NCBI RefSeq assembly: GCF_902706295.1
Contig: NZ_CACSJJ010000010.1
Location: forward strand, 1 to 64,000
Origin: Arthrobacter sp. 18067
GTDB lineage: Bacteria > Actinomycetota > Actinomycetes > Actinomycetales > Micrococcaceae
Length of the DNA stretch: 64,000 nucleotides
Reading direction: 5' to 3'
The notes under the pieces were generated by a model that was not told where the DNA came from, did not search any database, and worked only from the letters and a program-made list of their open reading frames with translations. Shown in pieces: positions 50,284 through 58,462 of the stretch. Numbering within the stretch: the stretch's first letter is position 1; every line of letters begins with the position of its first letter. Made by a program: the position numbers and the translations under genes.

Positions 50284-50763
50284 CTAGGCTTCGTCCGGGT
50301 CCGTTACGGAAGCGCCGGCGTTCATGATTTCCGCATTGATCATCCACACCAGCTGCTCAAGGCGGGCAATAAACGCGTGCAGCAGGTCCGCCGTCGTGGG
50401 ATCTTCCTCGTCCACTTCGTCATGGACGTCGCGCATTGTCTGAACAGCACGCTCTACGCGGTCGGTCACCAGTTTGACGGCATTCTTGGTGTTGACCAGG
50501 CCGGCCGGGAATTCTTCCAGGCGGGTGCCCTTGGCGATGGTGGCACTGCGGCCATCGGGCAGTGCATGAAGTGCCCGCATACGCTCTGCGGTGTCGTCGG
50601 CAAACTCGCGGGTGGCGACGACCAGCTCGTCCAATTGGAGGTGAAGGTCTCGGAAGTTCGGTCCCACGATGTTCCAGTGAGCCTGCTTCCCTTGGAGCTG
50701 TAGCTCGATAAGGTCTGTCAGGACGATCTGAAGGTTGTCTGCAAGCTGCTGTGACGCTTTCAT
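50284..50763 (-). CDS. dps: Dps-family DNA-binding ferritin
   Basis: 159 residues from ATG 50763 (MKASQQLADNLQIVL), set by AGAGGA 5 bases upstream. The ferroxidase ligands are in KQAHWNIVGPNFRDLHLQLD (His) and ELVVATREFADDTAERM, as in Dps dodecamers. The N-terminal tail is short and weakly charged, so DNA binding would need other surfaces. It sequesters iron and protects DNA under oxidative or starvation stress. Confidence 0.9.
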   Translation of the reverse strand: MKASQQLADNLQIVLTDLIELQLQGKQAHWNIVGPNFRDLHLQLDELVVATREFADDTAERMRALHALPDGRSATIAKGTRLEEFPAGLVNTKNAVKLVTDRVERAVQTMRDVHDEVDEEDPTTADLLHAFIARLEQLVWMINAEIMNAGASVTDPDEA

Positions 50764-51077
50764 GTGTTCCTCTCTTGGACGTTCATCTGAGCGAAAAATA
50801 CGTACCGGTGACAAATCTCCGGCAACCGCCCAATCATCAAGTGACGACTTCCATAAGCCTTTCATAAGGGTGCTTAGTAGTACAATGAGGAGAGTTGCTG
50901 TTCACGACCGGCGAACTCCCGCCCTAAGCGAAGAGGCCGGCAAGGGATAGCGACAATGGCACCTGGGGCCGATAAACGCTCCAAGTACCGGCATAACTCA
51001 ATCGAAGTAAGTAGGAATGCATAGTTGGGAACCGGCGACAACCGTCAATGATTCCCCCGGAAAGGAACGTGCTGACC
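50764..51077. other. 314-base region between dps and a small membrane protein gene
   Basis: This holds the promoters of the two divergent genes. A TTAGTAGTACAATG patch (50873-50886) is A+T-rich and could be a -10 region. A short frame from ATG 50885 (22 codons) has no convincing start signal. Weak CCGGC/GCCGG pairing occurs near 50912-50942. I see no clear riboswitch or repeat. Confidence 0.3.
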
Positions 51078-51248
51078 ATGAATACGCTTCTGATCATTGC
51101 TGGTGTAGTGGCAATTGTTCTCCTTCTTGTGGGTGGCTTCACCCAGGCCCTCAACTGGTTGCTGTGGGTAGGCGTGATCCTGCTCGTTGTCGCAGCCATC
51201 GGCTGGCTGCTGAGCTTCATGTCGGGCCGCCGGGGTCACACGGTATAG
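51078..51248 (+). CDS. Small two-helix membrane protein (DUF6131-like)
   Basis: 56 residues from ATG 51078, preferred over ATG 51048 because AAAGGA lies ~11 bases before it. Almost all hydrophobic: MNTLLIIAGVVAIVLLLVGG then NWLLWVGVILLVVAAIGWLL, ending in basic SGRRGHTV. Similar tiny hydrophobic proteins are common in actinobacteria near stress genes. It is part of the Dps-topoisomerase-Ku-LigD neighbourhood. Confidence 0.65.
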   Translation: MNTLLIIAGVVAIVLLLVGGFTQALNWLLWVGVILLVVAAIGWLLSFMSGRRGHTV

Positions 51249-51355
51249 AAACGGGATAGGGCCGAACGCCGGGGGTGCCGCCCCCGGCGTCCTTAGTCTC
51301 CGCATCCTTAGTCTCCGCGCTGAGCCATTTCGCCCGGAAGTCCCGCCGCCCTGAA

Positions 51356-51577
51356 CTACTCTCCGCCCGGACCGCTTCCGGTTGCCGAGGGCGGCGGGGC
51401 TGCATCGGGGTCCTTGGGCGTGGGAAACTCGTCGCCCGGAACTTCGGGCACTCCCGGTGCAGGCCGCTCCGGGGTTTCGCGCTCTTCTCCCTGCCCAGGC
51501 ATTTCCTGTTCGGGGGTAGGCGTCCCATACCCCCCGGGTTCACTGTCAGGGTCTACGCGGTGTTCGTCCTGGCTCAT
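51356..51577 (-). CDS. Small Pro/Glu-rich hypothetical protein, 73 aa
   Basis: ATG 51577 follows AAGGAG with a 6-base gap, a clear start inside a longer open frame. The product (MSQDEHRVDPDSEPGGYG...) is acidic and rich in Pro, Gly and Glu, with no hydrophobic segment, so it is probably disordered. It resembles the Pro-rich protein at 43381 in composition. It is divergent from the DUF6328-like gene. Confidence 0.55.
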   Translation of the reverse strand: MSQDEHRVDPDSEPGGYGTPTPEQEMPGQGEERETPERPAPGVPEVPGDEFPTPKDPDAAPPPSATGSGPGGE

Positions 51578-51687
51578 TTTTTCTCCTTGGAAATCCGACA
51601 AGGCCCCGACAAAATGCCGAGGAACGCTGACATTCCGACCGTAGTCCGGTGTAACGCCGGCGTCCACCAATACGTGGAGGTGCACGA

Positions 51688-52200
51688 ATGGTAGAGCCGG
51701 AACCGGCGCCCAGATTCGGAAGGAACGAATCCACCGAAGAACGGATGGACCGGAACTGGATGGAGTTGATCCAGGAACTTCGTGTCCTTCAAACCGGAGT
51801 GCAGATCCTGGGCGGGTTCCTGCTGACGTTGCCTTTTCAACCGCGATTTGGCGAACTGGACGACTGGCAACGGAGCCTCTACCTAACCAACGTGATGGTT
51901 GCGGCCCTGACTACCGTCCTCATTGTGCTTCCCGTCAGCGTTCACCGAAGGCTCTTCCGCCGGGGCCTCAAATCCGTGCTCGTCTCCAGCGCAGACACCA
52001 TCACCAAGTGGGCGCTGGGCGGAGTCGCAATCTTAATCACCGGCTCCGCATCACTGGTCTTCGACGTCACGGCAGGCCGGACCGCCGGATTGGTGGCGGG
52101 CGGCTTCATCATTCTGGTGCTGCTGGTGCTGGTGGTTGGAATGCCTCTATGGCTGTACCGGCAAGGAATGCGCAACAACGCCGACTCGAAGGAAGAGTGA
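51688..52200 (+). CDS. DUF6328-like membrane protein
   Basis: 170 residues. The N-terminal MDRNWMELIQELRVLQTGVQ followed by ILGGFLLTLPFQPRFGELDD matches what I recall of DUF6328 proteins. About four helices: ~40-52, ~65-85, ~103-122 and ~130-150. It is followed 3 bases later by the DUF6766-like gene, so they are co-transcribed. The role is unknown; the neighbours suggest envelope or stress. Confidence 0.68.
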   Translation: MVEPEPAPRFGRNESTEERMDRNWMELIQELRVLQTGVQILGGFLLTLPFQPRFGELDDWQRSLYLTNVMVAALTTVLIVLPVSVHRRLFRRGLKSVLVSSADTITKWALGGVAILITGSASLVFDVTAGRTAGLVAGGFIILVLLVLVVGMPLWLYRQGMRNNADSKEE

Positions 52201-52203
52201 GCA

Positions 52204-52914
52204 ATGCTGCGCCCCATCAAGGGCCAAGAGGACTCAGTGCAAAAGAGGCCGGCCCGTCGGTGGATCAAGGACCACGGGCTGTTGCTGGCGAACGTGGGAC
52301 TGTTCGTCGTGTTCTTCGGCGGGATGATCATCTCTGGTGCGGCCAGCTACAGCGAGGAGCAGCAGGCCCATGGTGGACCGCACGTCGGCATCCTGGGGTA
52401 CCTGGCCTCAGGACATTTGGTGGAAGCCGTCTTCGAGAACTGGGAGTCGGAGTTCCTGCAAATGGCCATGTACGTGGTCCTCACGGTCTTCCTCTTCCAA
52501 CAGGGCTCATCGGAGTCCAAACCCATAGGCAAGGACGCGCCACAGGATGAAGACCCCCGCGACGCCAGGAAGACCGCCAAGACCCCGTGGCCGGTAAGGC
52601 GAGGAGGGTGGGTCTTGAAGGTCTACGAGCACTCACTCTCCGGCCTGCTTGGTCTGCTCTTCCTGATCTCCTTCACCCTGCACGCCATCGGCGGAACAGC
52701 CGCGTATAACGAGGAGCAGCTCAGCCACGGCCTGCCGGAAATCTCTACATGGGAGTACATCGCTTCAAGCCAGTTCTGGTTCGAATCGTTCCAGAACTGG
52801 CAAAGCGAGTTCCTCGCCGTGGCCGTCCTGGTGGGCGCCTCGGTGTACCTCCGCGAGCGCGGGTCACCGGAGTCCAAACCCGTAGCTGAACCGCATTACG
52901 AGACAGGCGCATAG
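52204..52914 (+). CDS. DUF6766-like membrane protein with internal duplication
   Basis: 236 residues made of two related halves. SYSEEQQAHGGPHVGILGYL...ENWESEFLQMA...SSESKP (~48-108) matches AYNEEQLSHGLPEISTWEYI...QNWQSEFLAVA...SPESKP (~175-230). Each half has two helices around a polar EEQ-x2-HG loop, so four helices in all. ATG or nearby start is 3 bases after the DUF6328-like gene. Family members occur with DNA repair and stress genes in soil bacteria (from memory). Function unknown. Confidence 0.7.
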   Translation: MLRPIKGQEDSVQKRPARRWIKDHGLLLANVGLFVVFFGGMIISGAASYSEEQQAHGGPHVGILGYLASGHLVEAVFENWESEFLQMAMYVVLTVFLFQQGSSESKPIGKDAPQDEDPRDARKTAKTPWPVRRGGWVLKVYEHSLSGLLGLLFLISFTLHAIGGTAAYNEEQLSHGLPEISTWEYIASSQFWFESFQNWQSEFLAVAVLVGASVYLRERGSPESKPVAEPHYETGA

Positions 52915-52936
52915 CCAGCAAAGAAAGGACCCCAGC

Positions 52937-53203
52937 GTGCCGGAAAAGAAGAATCCCAGCATTAAAGACCCTGAACTCTACGAAGAACTGCGCGACGACG
53001 GCGCCTCCAAGGAGAAAGCAGCGCGCATCTCAAACGCCTCGGCTGCCCGCGGCCGCAAGGAAGTCGGCCGAAAGGGTGGGAAGTCGGGAGACTATGACGA
53101 TTGGACCGTGGACAAATTGAAAGCCCGCGCGAAGGAGCTCGACATCAAGGGTTATTCAGACAAGAAAAAGTCAGAGCTCATCTCCATGCTGCGAAACCAT
53201 TAG
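52937..53203 (+). CDS. Small basic protein with Rho-N/SAP-like motif
   Basis: 88 residues from GTG 52937 with AAAGGA ~10 bases upstream. The N-terminal part (SIKDPELYEELRDDGASKEK, AARISNASAARGRKEVGRKG) is highly charged. The C-terminal ~35 residues (WTVDKLKARAKELDIKGYSD, KKKSELISMLRNH) form a Rho N-terminal/SAP-like helix-extended-helix that usually binds DNA or RNA. Such 'plasmid stabilisation/Rho-N' proteins are often beside Ku or LigD. It is 22 bases after the DUF6766-like gene. Confidence 0.75.
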   Translation: MPEKKNPSIKDPELYEELRDDGASKEKAARISNASAARGRKEVGRKGGKSGDYDDWTVDKLKARAKELDIKGYSDKKKSELISMLRNH

Positions 53204-53234
53204 TCTGCCGCCCTTATGAATTAACGACGCCGGT

Positions 53235-54101
53235 TCACGCCTTTTTCTTGGCCCGCGTCTTTGGCTTACTGGCAGCTTTGCCGGCGGCAGCGTCGTCGTC
53301 GTCCGCTTTTTCCTTGCCGCGCTTCTTGTCCAGGCTGCGTTTGAGGGCTTCCATGAGGTCGATGACGTCGCCACCCTCGCCTTCGCCTTCCACGACGCCA
53401 AACGTGGCCTCGGTATCCAAGGCCTCCCCCTTCTCCAGTTTGGCCTCGATCAGTGTCTTCAGCTGCGCCTGGTAGTCATCGGTATATTCGTCCGGATCAA
53501 AGTCGTGCGCCATGGATTCCACCAGGGCGGACGACATTTCGAGTTCCTTGTCAGAGATCTTGATGTCGGTTTCCAAGGACGGGAATTTAGCCTCACGGAC
53601 TTCGTCGCCCCACAACAACGCCTGCAGCAGCAGGACGTCACCGCGCACCCGGAGCGCCCCAAGCCTGGTCTTTTGGCGCAGCGCATATTGGACAATGGCT
53701 ATCCTGTCCGTGTCTTCCAAAGTCTGCCGCAGCAACATGTAGGCCTTGGGGGATTTGGAATCCGGCTCCAGGAAATAGCTGCGCTCGTACATGATGGGAT
53801 CCAGCTGCTCGGCGGGGATAAACTCCACCACCTCGATCTCACGGCTGTTCTCCTCCGGTAAGGACTTTAGTTCAGCCGCGGTAAGGACCACAGTCCGGCC
53901 TTCTTCTTCGTAGGCCTTGTCGATATCCTCATAGGCCACAACTTCGCTGCAGATTTCGCATTTTCGCTGGTACCGAATGCGCCCGCCGTCCTTATTGTGG
54001 ACTTGGTGCAGGCCAATATCGTGATCCTCCGTGGCACTGTAGAGCTTCACTGGTACGTTGACCAGACCGAACGCGATGGATCCCTTCCATATGGCCCTCA
54101 T
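53235..54101 (-). CDS. ku: Non-homologous end-joining protein Ku
   Basis: 288 residues from ATG 54101 (MRAIWKGSIAFGLVNVPVKL). Ku core: RIRYQRKCEICSEVVAYEDI with a CxxC, VVEFIPAEQLDPIMYERSYF, and RGDVLLLQALLWGDEVREA. The C-terminal ~35 residues are Lys-rich (KSLDKKRGKEKADDDD, PKTRAKKKA) and extend DNA binding. The homodimer threads onto broken ends and recruits LigD. It is divergent from ligD, with only 38 bases between the starts, so they share a promoter region. Confidence 0.95.
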   Translation of the reverse strand: MRAIWKGSIAFGLVNVPVKLYSATEDHDIGLHQVHNKDGGRIRYQRKCEICSEVVAYEDIDKAYEEEGRTVVLTAAELKSLPEENSREIEVVEFIPAEQLDPIMYERSYFLEPDSKSPKAYMLLRQTLEDTDRIAIVQYALRQKTRLGALRVRGDVLLLQALLWGDEVREAKFPSLETDIKISDKELEMSSALVESMAHDFDPDEYTDDYQAQLKTLIEAKLEKGEALDTEATFGVVEGEGEGGDVIDLMEALKRSLDKKRGKEKADDDDAAAGKAASKPKTRAKKKA

Positions 54102-54139
54102 GCACACAGTCAACAGCACAAGACAGCAGAGGAGAAGAG

Positions 54140-56725
54140 GTGGCAGGCAAGCAACAAGAGCGGGTGAACGTGGAAGGCCACGAGCTCACCCTCACCAACC
54201 TGGGCAAAATCATCTACCCGGAAACCGGCACAACCAAGGCCGAAGTGCTGGAGTACTACGCCGCCGTCGCGCCTTTCCTCATACCTGCCGCGGCCAACCG
54301 GCCGGTCACCCGCAAGCGCTGGGTCAACGGGGTGGGAACCTCTGAGCATCCTGGCCAGGTGTTCTTCCAGAAGAACCTCGAGGACTCCGCGCCCAAGTGG
54401 ATCCCGCGGGCCACCATCCACCACTCGGACCACACCAACGACTACCCCATGGTCAACAACCTGGCCACGCTCACCTGGATGGCCCAGATAGCCTCCTTGG
54501 AGATCCACGTTCCGCAGTGGCAGGTGGACGCCACAGGGAATCCGCTCCGGCCCGACCGCTTTGTGCTGGACCTTGATCCCGGCCCCGGAGCCGGCCTCCC
54601 CGAATGCGTTGAAGTGGCCAAGCTGGCCCGCTCCATCCTGCAGGACATGGGCATGGACCCCGTCCCTGTCACCAGCGGCAGCAAAGGCATCCATCTCTAT
54701 ACGGGCCTCGACGGGACACTGAAGTCCGAGCAGGTTTCCGCTTTCGCCCACGAGCTCGCGCGCGCCCTGGAGTCCGACCACCCGGAACTGGTGGTCAGCG
54801 ACATGAAGAAGTCCCTCCGCAAAGGCAAAGTCCTGGTGGACTGGAGCCAGAACAGCGGAAACAAGACCACAATCGTCCCCTACTCCTTGCGTGGGCGCGC
54901 GTTCCCCACAGTTGCCGCGCCGCGCACCTGGCGGGAACTCGCCTCAGCATCGCTGGACCATCTCGACTACACCGCTGTGATGAAGCGGGTCGCCGCCGGC
55001 AAGGACCACTTCGCGTCCATCTCCGAACGGCACCTGCCGCCGCACGGCGAGGATGACAATAACGACGGCGGTGCTGCCGGAGGTAGTTCAGGCAACGGCA
55101 GTTCAAGCACCGGCAGTTCAAGCACCAGCGGGGCCGGTGCCTCCCGGGAGCGGGCGGTGACGGTCGAGAACCGTCTCGCCAAGTACGTCGGGATGCGCGA
55201 TCCTGACAAGACCCCGGAGCCGTTTCCGTCGTCGTCGGCTGCGTCTGCGTCTGCCACACGGGCGCCGTCCTCTGACCAGCCGAAGCCGGGCGATCCGCCA
55301 CCACCGGGCGGCATTTTCGTCATCCAGGAGCACCACGCCCGCCGCTACCACCTTGATTTCCGGCTGGAACACGACGGCGTCATGGTCTCCTGGGCACTCC
55401 CCCGCGGCGTTCCCGAAACCCCGGACCGGAACAACCTGGCCGTGCACACCGAAGACCATCCCATGGATTACGCGAACTTCGCGGGCGTCATCCCCAAAGG
55501 TGAATACGGCGCCGGGACGGTCAGCATCTGGGACCGCGGCGAGTACACGTGCGAGAAGTGGCGCGACGGCAAGGAAGTGATCGCGACCCTCACGGGCGAG
55601 CCCGGCGGTGGGTTGCATGGCACCAAGCGGTTCGCGCTCATCAACACGGGCCAAAACTGGCTGATCCACCTGATGAAGGAGCAGCCGGGAGGGTGGAAGG
55701 CTGCCAAGGCCGCCATGTCCGCACCCGTCGAGCCGCCTGCCCAGCCGCCTGCACCCCAAGCCATGCCGAACTACACCCCCATGCTGGCTACCTCGGGGAC
55801 CACGGAGGATCTCCGCGGCGACGATTGGCTCTATGAGCTGAAGTGGGACGGGATCCGTGCAGTCATCACGGGAACCGAGGGAAGAATCCGCCTCATGAGC
55901 CGCAACGGAAACGACCTCACGGCAACCTACCCGGAGCTCACTGACCGTGCATGCTGGCCCGAAGGCGACTTTGTGGCCGACGGCGAAATCGTGGCACTCG
56001 GCAAGGGCTCCCGGCCTGATTTTGGTCGGCTGCAGCTCCGGATGAACTTGGTCAAAAGCGCGGACATTGAGCGGGCAAAGGCAACTGTGCCGGTGCAGCT
56101 CATGCTGTTCGACCTCCTTTACGACGCCGGCACGGACCTGAGCGGCCTGCCGTTCCGCGAGCGCCGCGAACGGCTTTCTGCCTTTGCGGAGCGCCTGCGC
56201 GAAGGCTGCCCCCTTCACCTTTCCGCTGTGTTGGACCACGACGTGGAAGACCTGATGACCAGCGCCGCGGAGCTTGGCCTGGAAGGTGTCATGGCGAAGA
56301 AGGCCGACAGCCGCTACGTGATCGGGCGCCGCAGCAGGTCCTGGCTCAAGCTCAAGCTGGAGCAGAGCCAGGAGGTGGTGGTGGGTGGCTGGCGTCCCGG
56401 CGCGGGGGCCCGAAGCGGGACGTTCGGGTCATTGCTGTTGGGCATCCCGGACGGCGACAAGCTGCACTACGTGGGCAGGGTTGGCAGCGGGTTCAAGGAT
56501 TGGCAGCTCCGGGACATCATGGAAAAGCTGGAGCCCCTGGTAGTCAGCAATTCCCCCTTCACTGACATACCGAGGGAGGACGCCGCGGGCGCCAAGTGGG
56601 TGAGTCCTGACCTCGTGGCCGAGGTGACGTTCGGAGAATGGACAGGCCCGGGCCGGTTGCGGCACCCAGTGTGGCGTGGGTGGCGTCCGGACAAGTCCCC
56701 TTCAGACGTCAGCCAGCCCAACTAG
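54140..56725 (+). CDS. ligD: Multifunctional DNA ligase LigD (polymerase, phosphoesterase, ligase)
   Basis: 861 residues from GTG 54140 with GAGGAGAAGAG just before. The polymerase domain (~10-300) has metal Asp144/Asp146 in VLDLDPGPG. A Gly/Ser-rich linker (~310-360) follows. The 3'-phosphoesterase domain (~385-530) has HHARRYHLDFRLEHDG with His398. The ATP-dependent ligase (~540-861) has nucleophile Lys568 in ELKWDGIRAV. The order Pol-PE-Lig is the mycobacterial one. It fills and seals double-strand breaks with Ku. The linker contains a 15-base duplication. Confidence 0.95.
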   Translation: MAGKQQERVNVEGHELTLTNLGKIIYPETGTTKAEVLEYYAAVAPFLIPAAANRPVTRKRWVNGVGTSEHPGQVFFQKNLEDSAPKWIPRATIHHSDHTNDYPMVNNLATLTWMAQIASLEIHVPQWQVDATGNPLRPDRFVLDLDPGPGAGLPECVEVAKLARSILQDMGMDPVPVTSGSKGIHLYTGLDGTLKSEQVSAFAHELARALESDHPELVVSDMKKSLRKGKVLVDWSQNSGNKTTIVPYSLRGRAFPTVAAPRTWRELASASLDHLDYTAVMKRVAAGKDHFASISERHLPPHGEDDNNDGGAAGGSSGNGSSSTGSSSTSGAGASRERAVTVENRLAKYVGMRDPDKTPEPFPSSSAASASATRAPSSDQPKPGDPPPPGGIFVIQEHHARRYHLDFRLEHDGVMVSWALPRGVPETPDRNNLAVHTEDHPMDYANFAGVIPKGEYGAGTVSIWDRGEYTCEKWRDGKEVIATLTGEPGGGLHGTKRFALINTGQNWLIHLMKEQPGGWKAAKAAMSAPVEPPAQPPAPQAMPNYTPMLATSGTTEDLRGDDWLYELKWDGIRAVITGTEGRIRLMSRNGNDLTATYPELTDRACWPEGDFVADGEIVALGKGSRPDFGRLQLRMNLVKSADIERAKATVPVQLMLFDLLYDAGTDLSGLPFRERRERLSAFAERLREGCPLHLSAVLDHDVEDLMTSAAELGLEGVMAKKADSRYVIGRRSRSWLKLKLEQSQEVVVGGWRPGAGARSGTFGSLLLGIPDGDKLHYVGRVGSGFKDWQLRDIMEKLEPLVVSNSPFTDIPREDAAGAKWVSPDLVAEVTFGEWTGPGRLRHPVWRGWRPDKSPSDVSQPN

Positions 56726-56789
56726 GTGTCATTAGTGCGCGTTTTGAGGGCTCAAAACGCGGACTGCTGCTACTCAGTTGGGCTGGCTG
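56710..56789. repeat. Nested palindromic element at the ligD 3' end
   Basis: Outer 14-bp arms CAGCCAGCCCAACT (56710-56723) and AGTTGGGCTGGCTG (56776-56789) enclose an inner palindrome, CGCGTTTTGAG (56738-56748) with CTCAAAACGCG (56751-56761) around GG. The left outer arm includes the end of ligD. This is larger than a simple terminator and resembles a repetitive extragenic palindrome or a tiny transposable remnant. Confidence 0.7.
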
Positions 56790-56806
56790 CTGGGAGTCGT
56801 GCGGGT

Positions 56807-57067
56807 TTAGGAGGAGTGCGGCATCTGCGGGCGGCTGGTTCTGTGGATCGCCGTCACAGCTGCGCCTTGGCCCATGCGTCCGTGGGCTTGGTCGCGGTCC
56901 TTCGGGTGCCGGCGTTTGCCGTTCCCGTCAGGCCACTGATTGCCCGGTTCCGTGCTCAGAGCAACCGCGATGGTTGCCGGTTCGGGCATCGGAGCCATGT
57001 CCATGGACTCCACCAAGTGGCTTGCTACCTCGGGATTGATGTTTTCAGCTTCATGCTTCGCAGTCAT
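56807..57067 (-). CDS. Small polar hypothetical protein, 86 aa
   Basis: ATG 57067 follows AAGGAAG with a good spacing. The N-terminal half has acidic helical character (MTAKHEAENINPEVASHLVE) with MDMAPMPEPATIAVALS. The C-terminal half is basic (GNGKRRHPKDRDQAHGRMGQ). No membrane or catalytic motif. It lies head-on to ligD beyond the palindromic element. Family not recognised. Confidence 0.5.
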   Translation of the reverse strand: MTAKHEAENINPEVASHLVESMDMAPMPEPATIAVALSTEPGNQWPDGNGKRRHPKDRDQAHGRMGQGAAVTAIHRTSRPQMPHSS

Positions 57068-57156
57068 GGTTCTTCCTTTCCAGAGTGAAACGAAGGGATT
57101 TCAATACTAGGTGCGCCGGAGAGGCTTGTCTGCAGGAATCAGCTGGCTGCTGCTTC

Positions 57157-57402
57157 CTACCAGCGGACCTTCTTCTCCGTCTTGGCCAGCTTGCCGCTGG
57201 CCGACGTGGGCTTGTGGCCCTTGCCGGTGCTTTGCCAGCCGGCGGGAGCACCGCCACCGGACTTGCTGGCGAGCATGGCTTTCTGCGCATCAGTCAGTTT
57301 CGACTTGATGCCGCCGGGAGCCGGAGCCTGGGCAGCGGATTCGGTTCCGCTCCCAGGGGTGGCGTCCTCAGGTGTGGTGTTGTCGGAAGGGTTGGCAGTC
57401 AT
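57157..57402 (-). CDS. Small basic hypothetical protein, 81 aa
   Basis: ATG 57402 follows AGGAG with a 7-base gap inside a longer open frame. The N-terminus is Thr/Pro/Glu-rich (MTANPSDNTTPEDATPGSG). The C-terminal ~45 residues are Lys/Gly-rich with IKSKLTDAQKAMLASKSGGG and GKGHKPTSASGKLAKTEKKV, like small nucleic-acid-associated proteins. Such sequences next to LigD/Ku recur in actinobacteria as I recall, but no role is known. Confidence 0.55.
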   Translation of the reverse strand: MTANPSDNTTPEDATPGSGTESAAQAPAPGGIKSKLTDAQKAMLASKSGGGAPAGWQSTGKGHKPTSASGKLAKTEKKVRW

Positions 57403-57640
57403 TCGTGGACTCCTAGAGTGTGAGTCCTGAAGAGACACTTGTGCCATGGCGTTGCGGTTCGAGAAAAAGGCGTCGACAACAGGAACGGCATGGAGGCAGG
57501 GCCTCAACAGGCGTGGATTTTTGTCAGGTGAAACTCGGTGCGTGCTACTGGGCAGCAGGCGCCGGTCTACTCAAAAATCAGTGTTCCCATGCCTCTTACC
57601 CTAACCAAAAACTGAGAACTTTGGGAACCCCTTGGCTAGC

Positions 57641-58462
57641 ATGGCGAACATGACCCCGGGATCCGACGTTGCCGTCACCGCCGACGTTGCCACCACCCTG
57701 CGCGCCGCTGGCTGTGTCTTCGCCGAAGACGAGGCCCGGCTCCTCGTTGACGCGGCCCGCCACCTGGACGAGCTCAACCGCATGGTGAGCCAACGCGTCA
57801 GTGGACTGCCCCTTGAGCACATTGTCGGCTGGGTGGAATTTTGCGGGCAGCGCATGGCCGTGGAACCCGGGGTATTCGTGCCGCGTCGTCGCACGGAGTT
57901 CCTGGTGCGTCAGGCGGCGATGATCGCCCGGCCCGGTGCCGTCGTCGTCGACCTTTGCTGTGGGTCGGGAGCGTTGGGCGCAGCGTTGAGCGATTTTCTG
58001 GGGCGCTGCGAGTTGCACGCGGCGGACATTGATCCCGCGGCGGTCCAGTGTGCGCGCCGCAACGTTGAGCCCCGTGGCGGGCACGTCCATCAAGGCGATC
58101 TTTACACAGCCCTCCCCCTCGAACTGCGCGGGAAAGTGGACGTGCTGCTGGCGAATGCGCCGTATGTTCCCACCCGGTCCATCGGGATGATGCCACCGGA
58201 GGCGCGGCTCCACGAGCCGCTGATGGCGCTCGACGGCGGCGCTGACGGTTTGGCTGTTCAACGTCGGGTTGCGCAGGGGGCGGCTGAGTGGTTGGCGCCT
58301 GGCGGTGTGCTCCTGATCGAAACCTCGCAGCAACAGGCCGGGCAGACGGTAAGGATCCTGACCAAGGCGGGGATGCAGACAATGGTGGCATCCGATGAGG
58401 AACTGGACGCCACAGTGGTGCTCGGATGGAACAGCGGGACCCGGCAAACCATCAGCTTTTAG
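57641..58462 (+). CDS. PrmC/HemK-like methyltransferase with NAPY motif
   Basis: 273 residues from ATG 57641. An N-terminal helical domain (LVDAARHLDELNRMVSQRVS) precedes the SAM fold: PLEHIVGWVEFCGQ, FVPRRRTEFLV, VVDLCCGSGALGAALSDFLG, and the catalytic loop LLANAPYVPT. Release-factor glutamine methyltransferases have NPPY; Ala replaces the first Pro here. The housekeeping prmC is probably elsewhere, and this looks like the diverged actinobacterial paralogue. The substrate is uncertain. Confidence 0.78.
   Translation: MANMTPGSDVAVTADVATTLRAAGCVFAEDEARLLVDAARHLDELNRMVSQRVSGLPLEHIVGWVEFCGQRMAVEPGVFVPRRRTEFLVRQAAMIARPGAVVVDLCCGSGALGAALSDFLGRCELHAADIDPAAVQCARRNVEPRGGHVHQGDLYTALPLELRGKVDVLLANAPYVPTRSIGMMPPEARLHEPLMALDGGADGLAVQRRVAQGAAEWLAPGGVLLIETSQQQAGQTVRILTKAGMQTMVASDEELDATVVLGWNSGTRQTISF

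Noticed and set aside
50885..50950. 22-codon frame upstream of the small membrane gene
   Set aside because: It has no distinctive start signal or composition.
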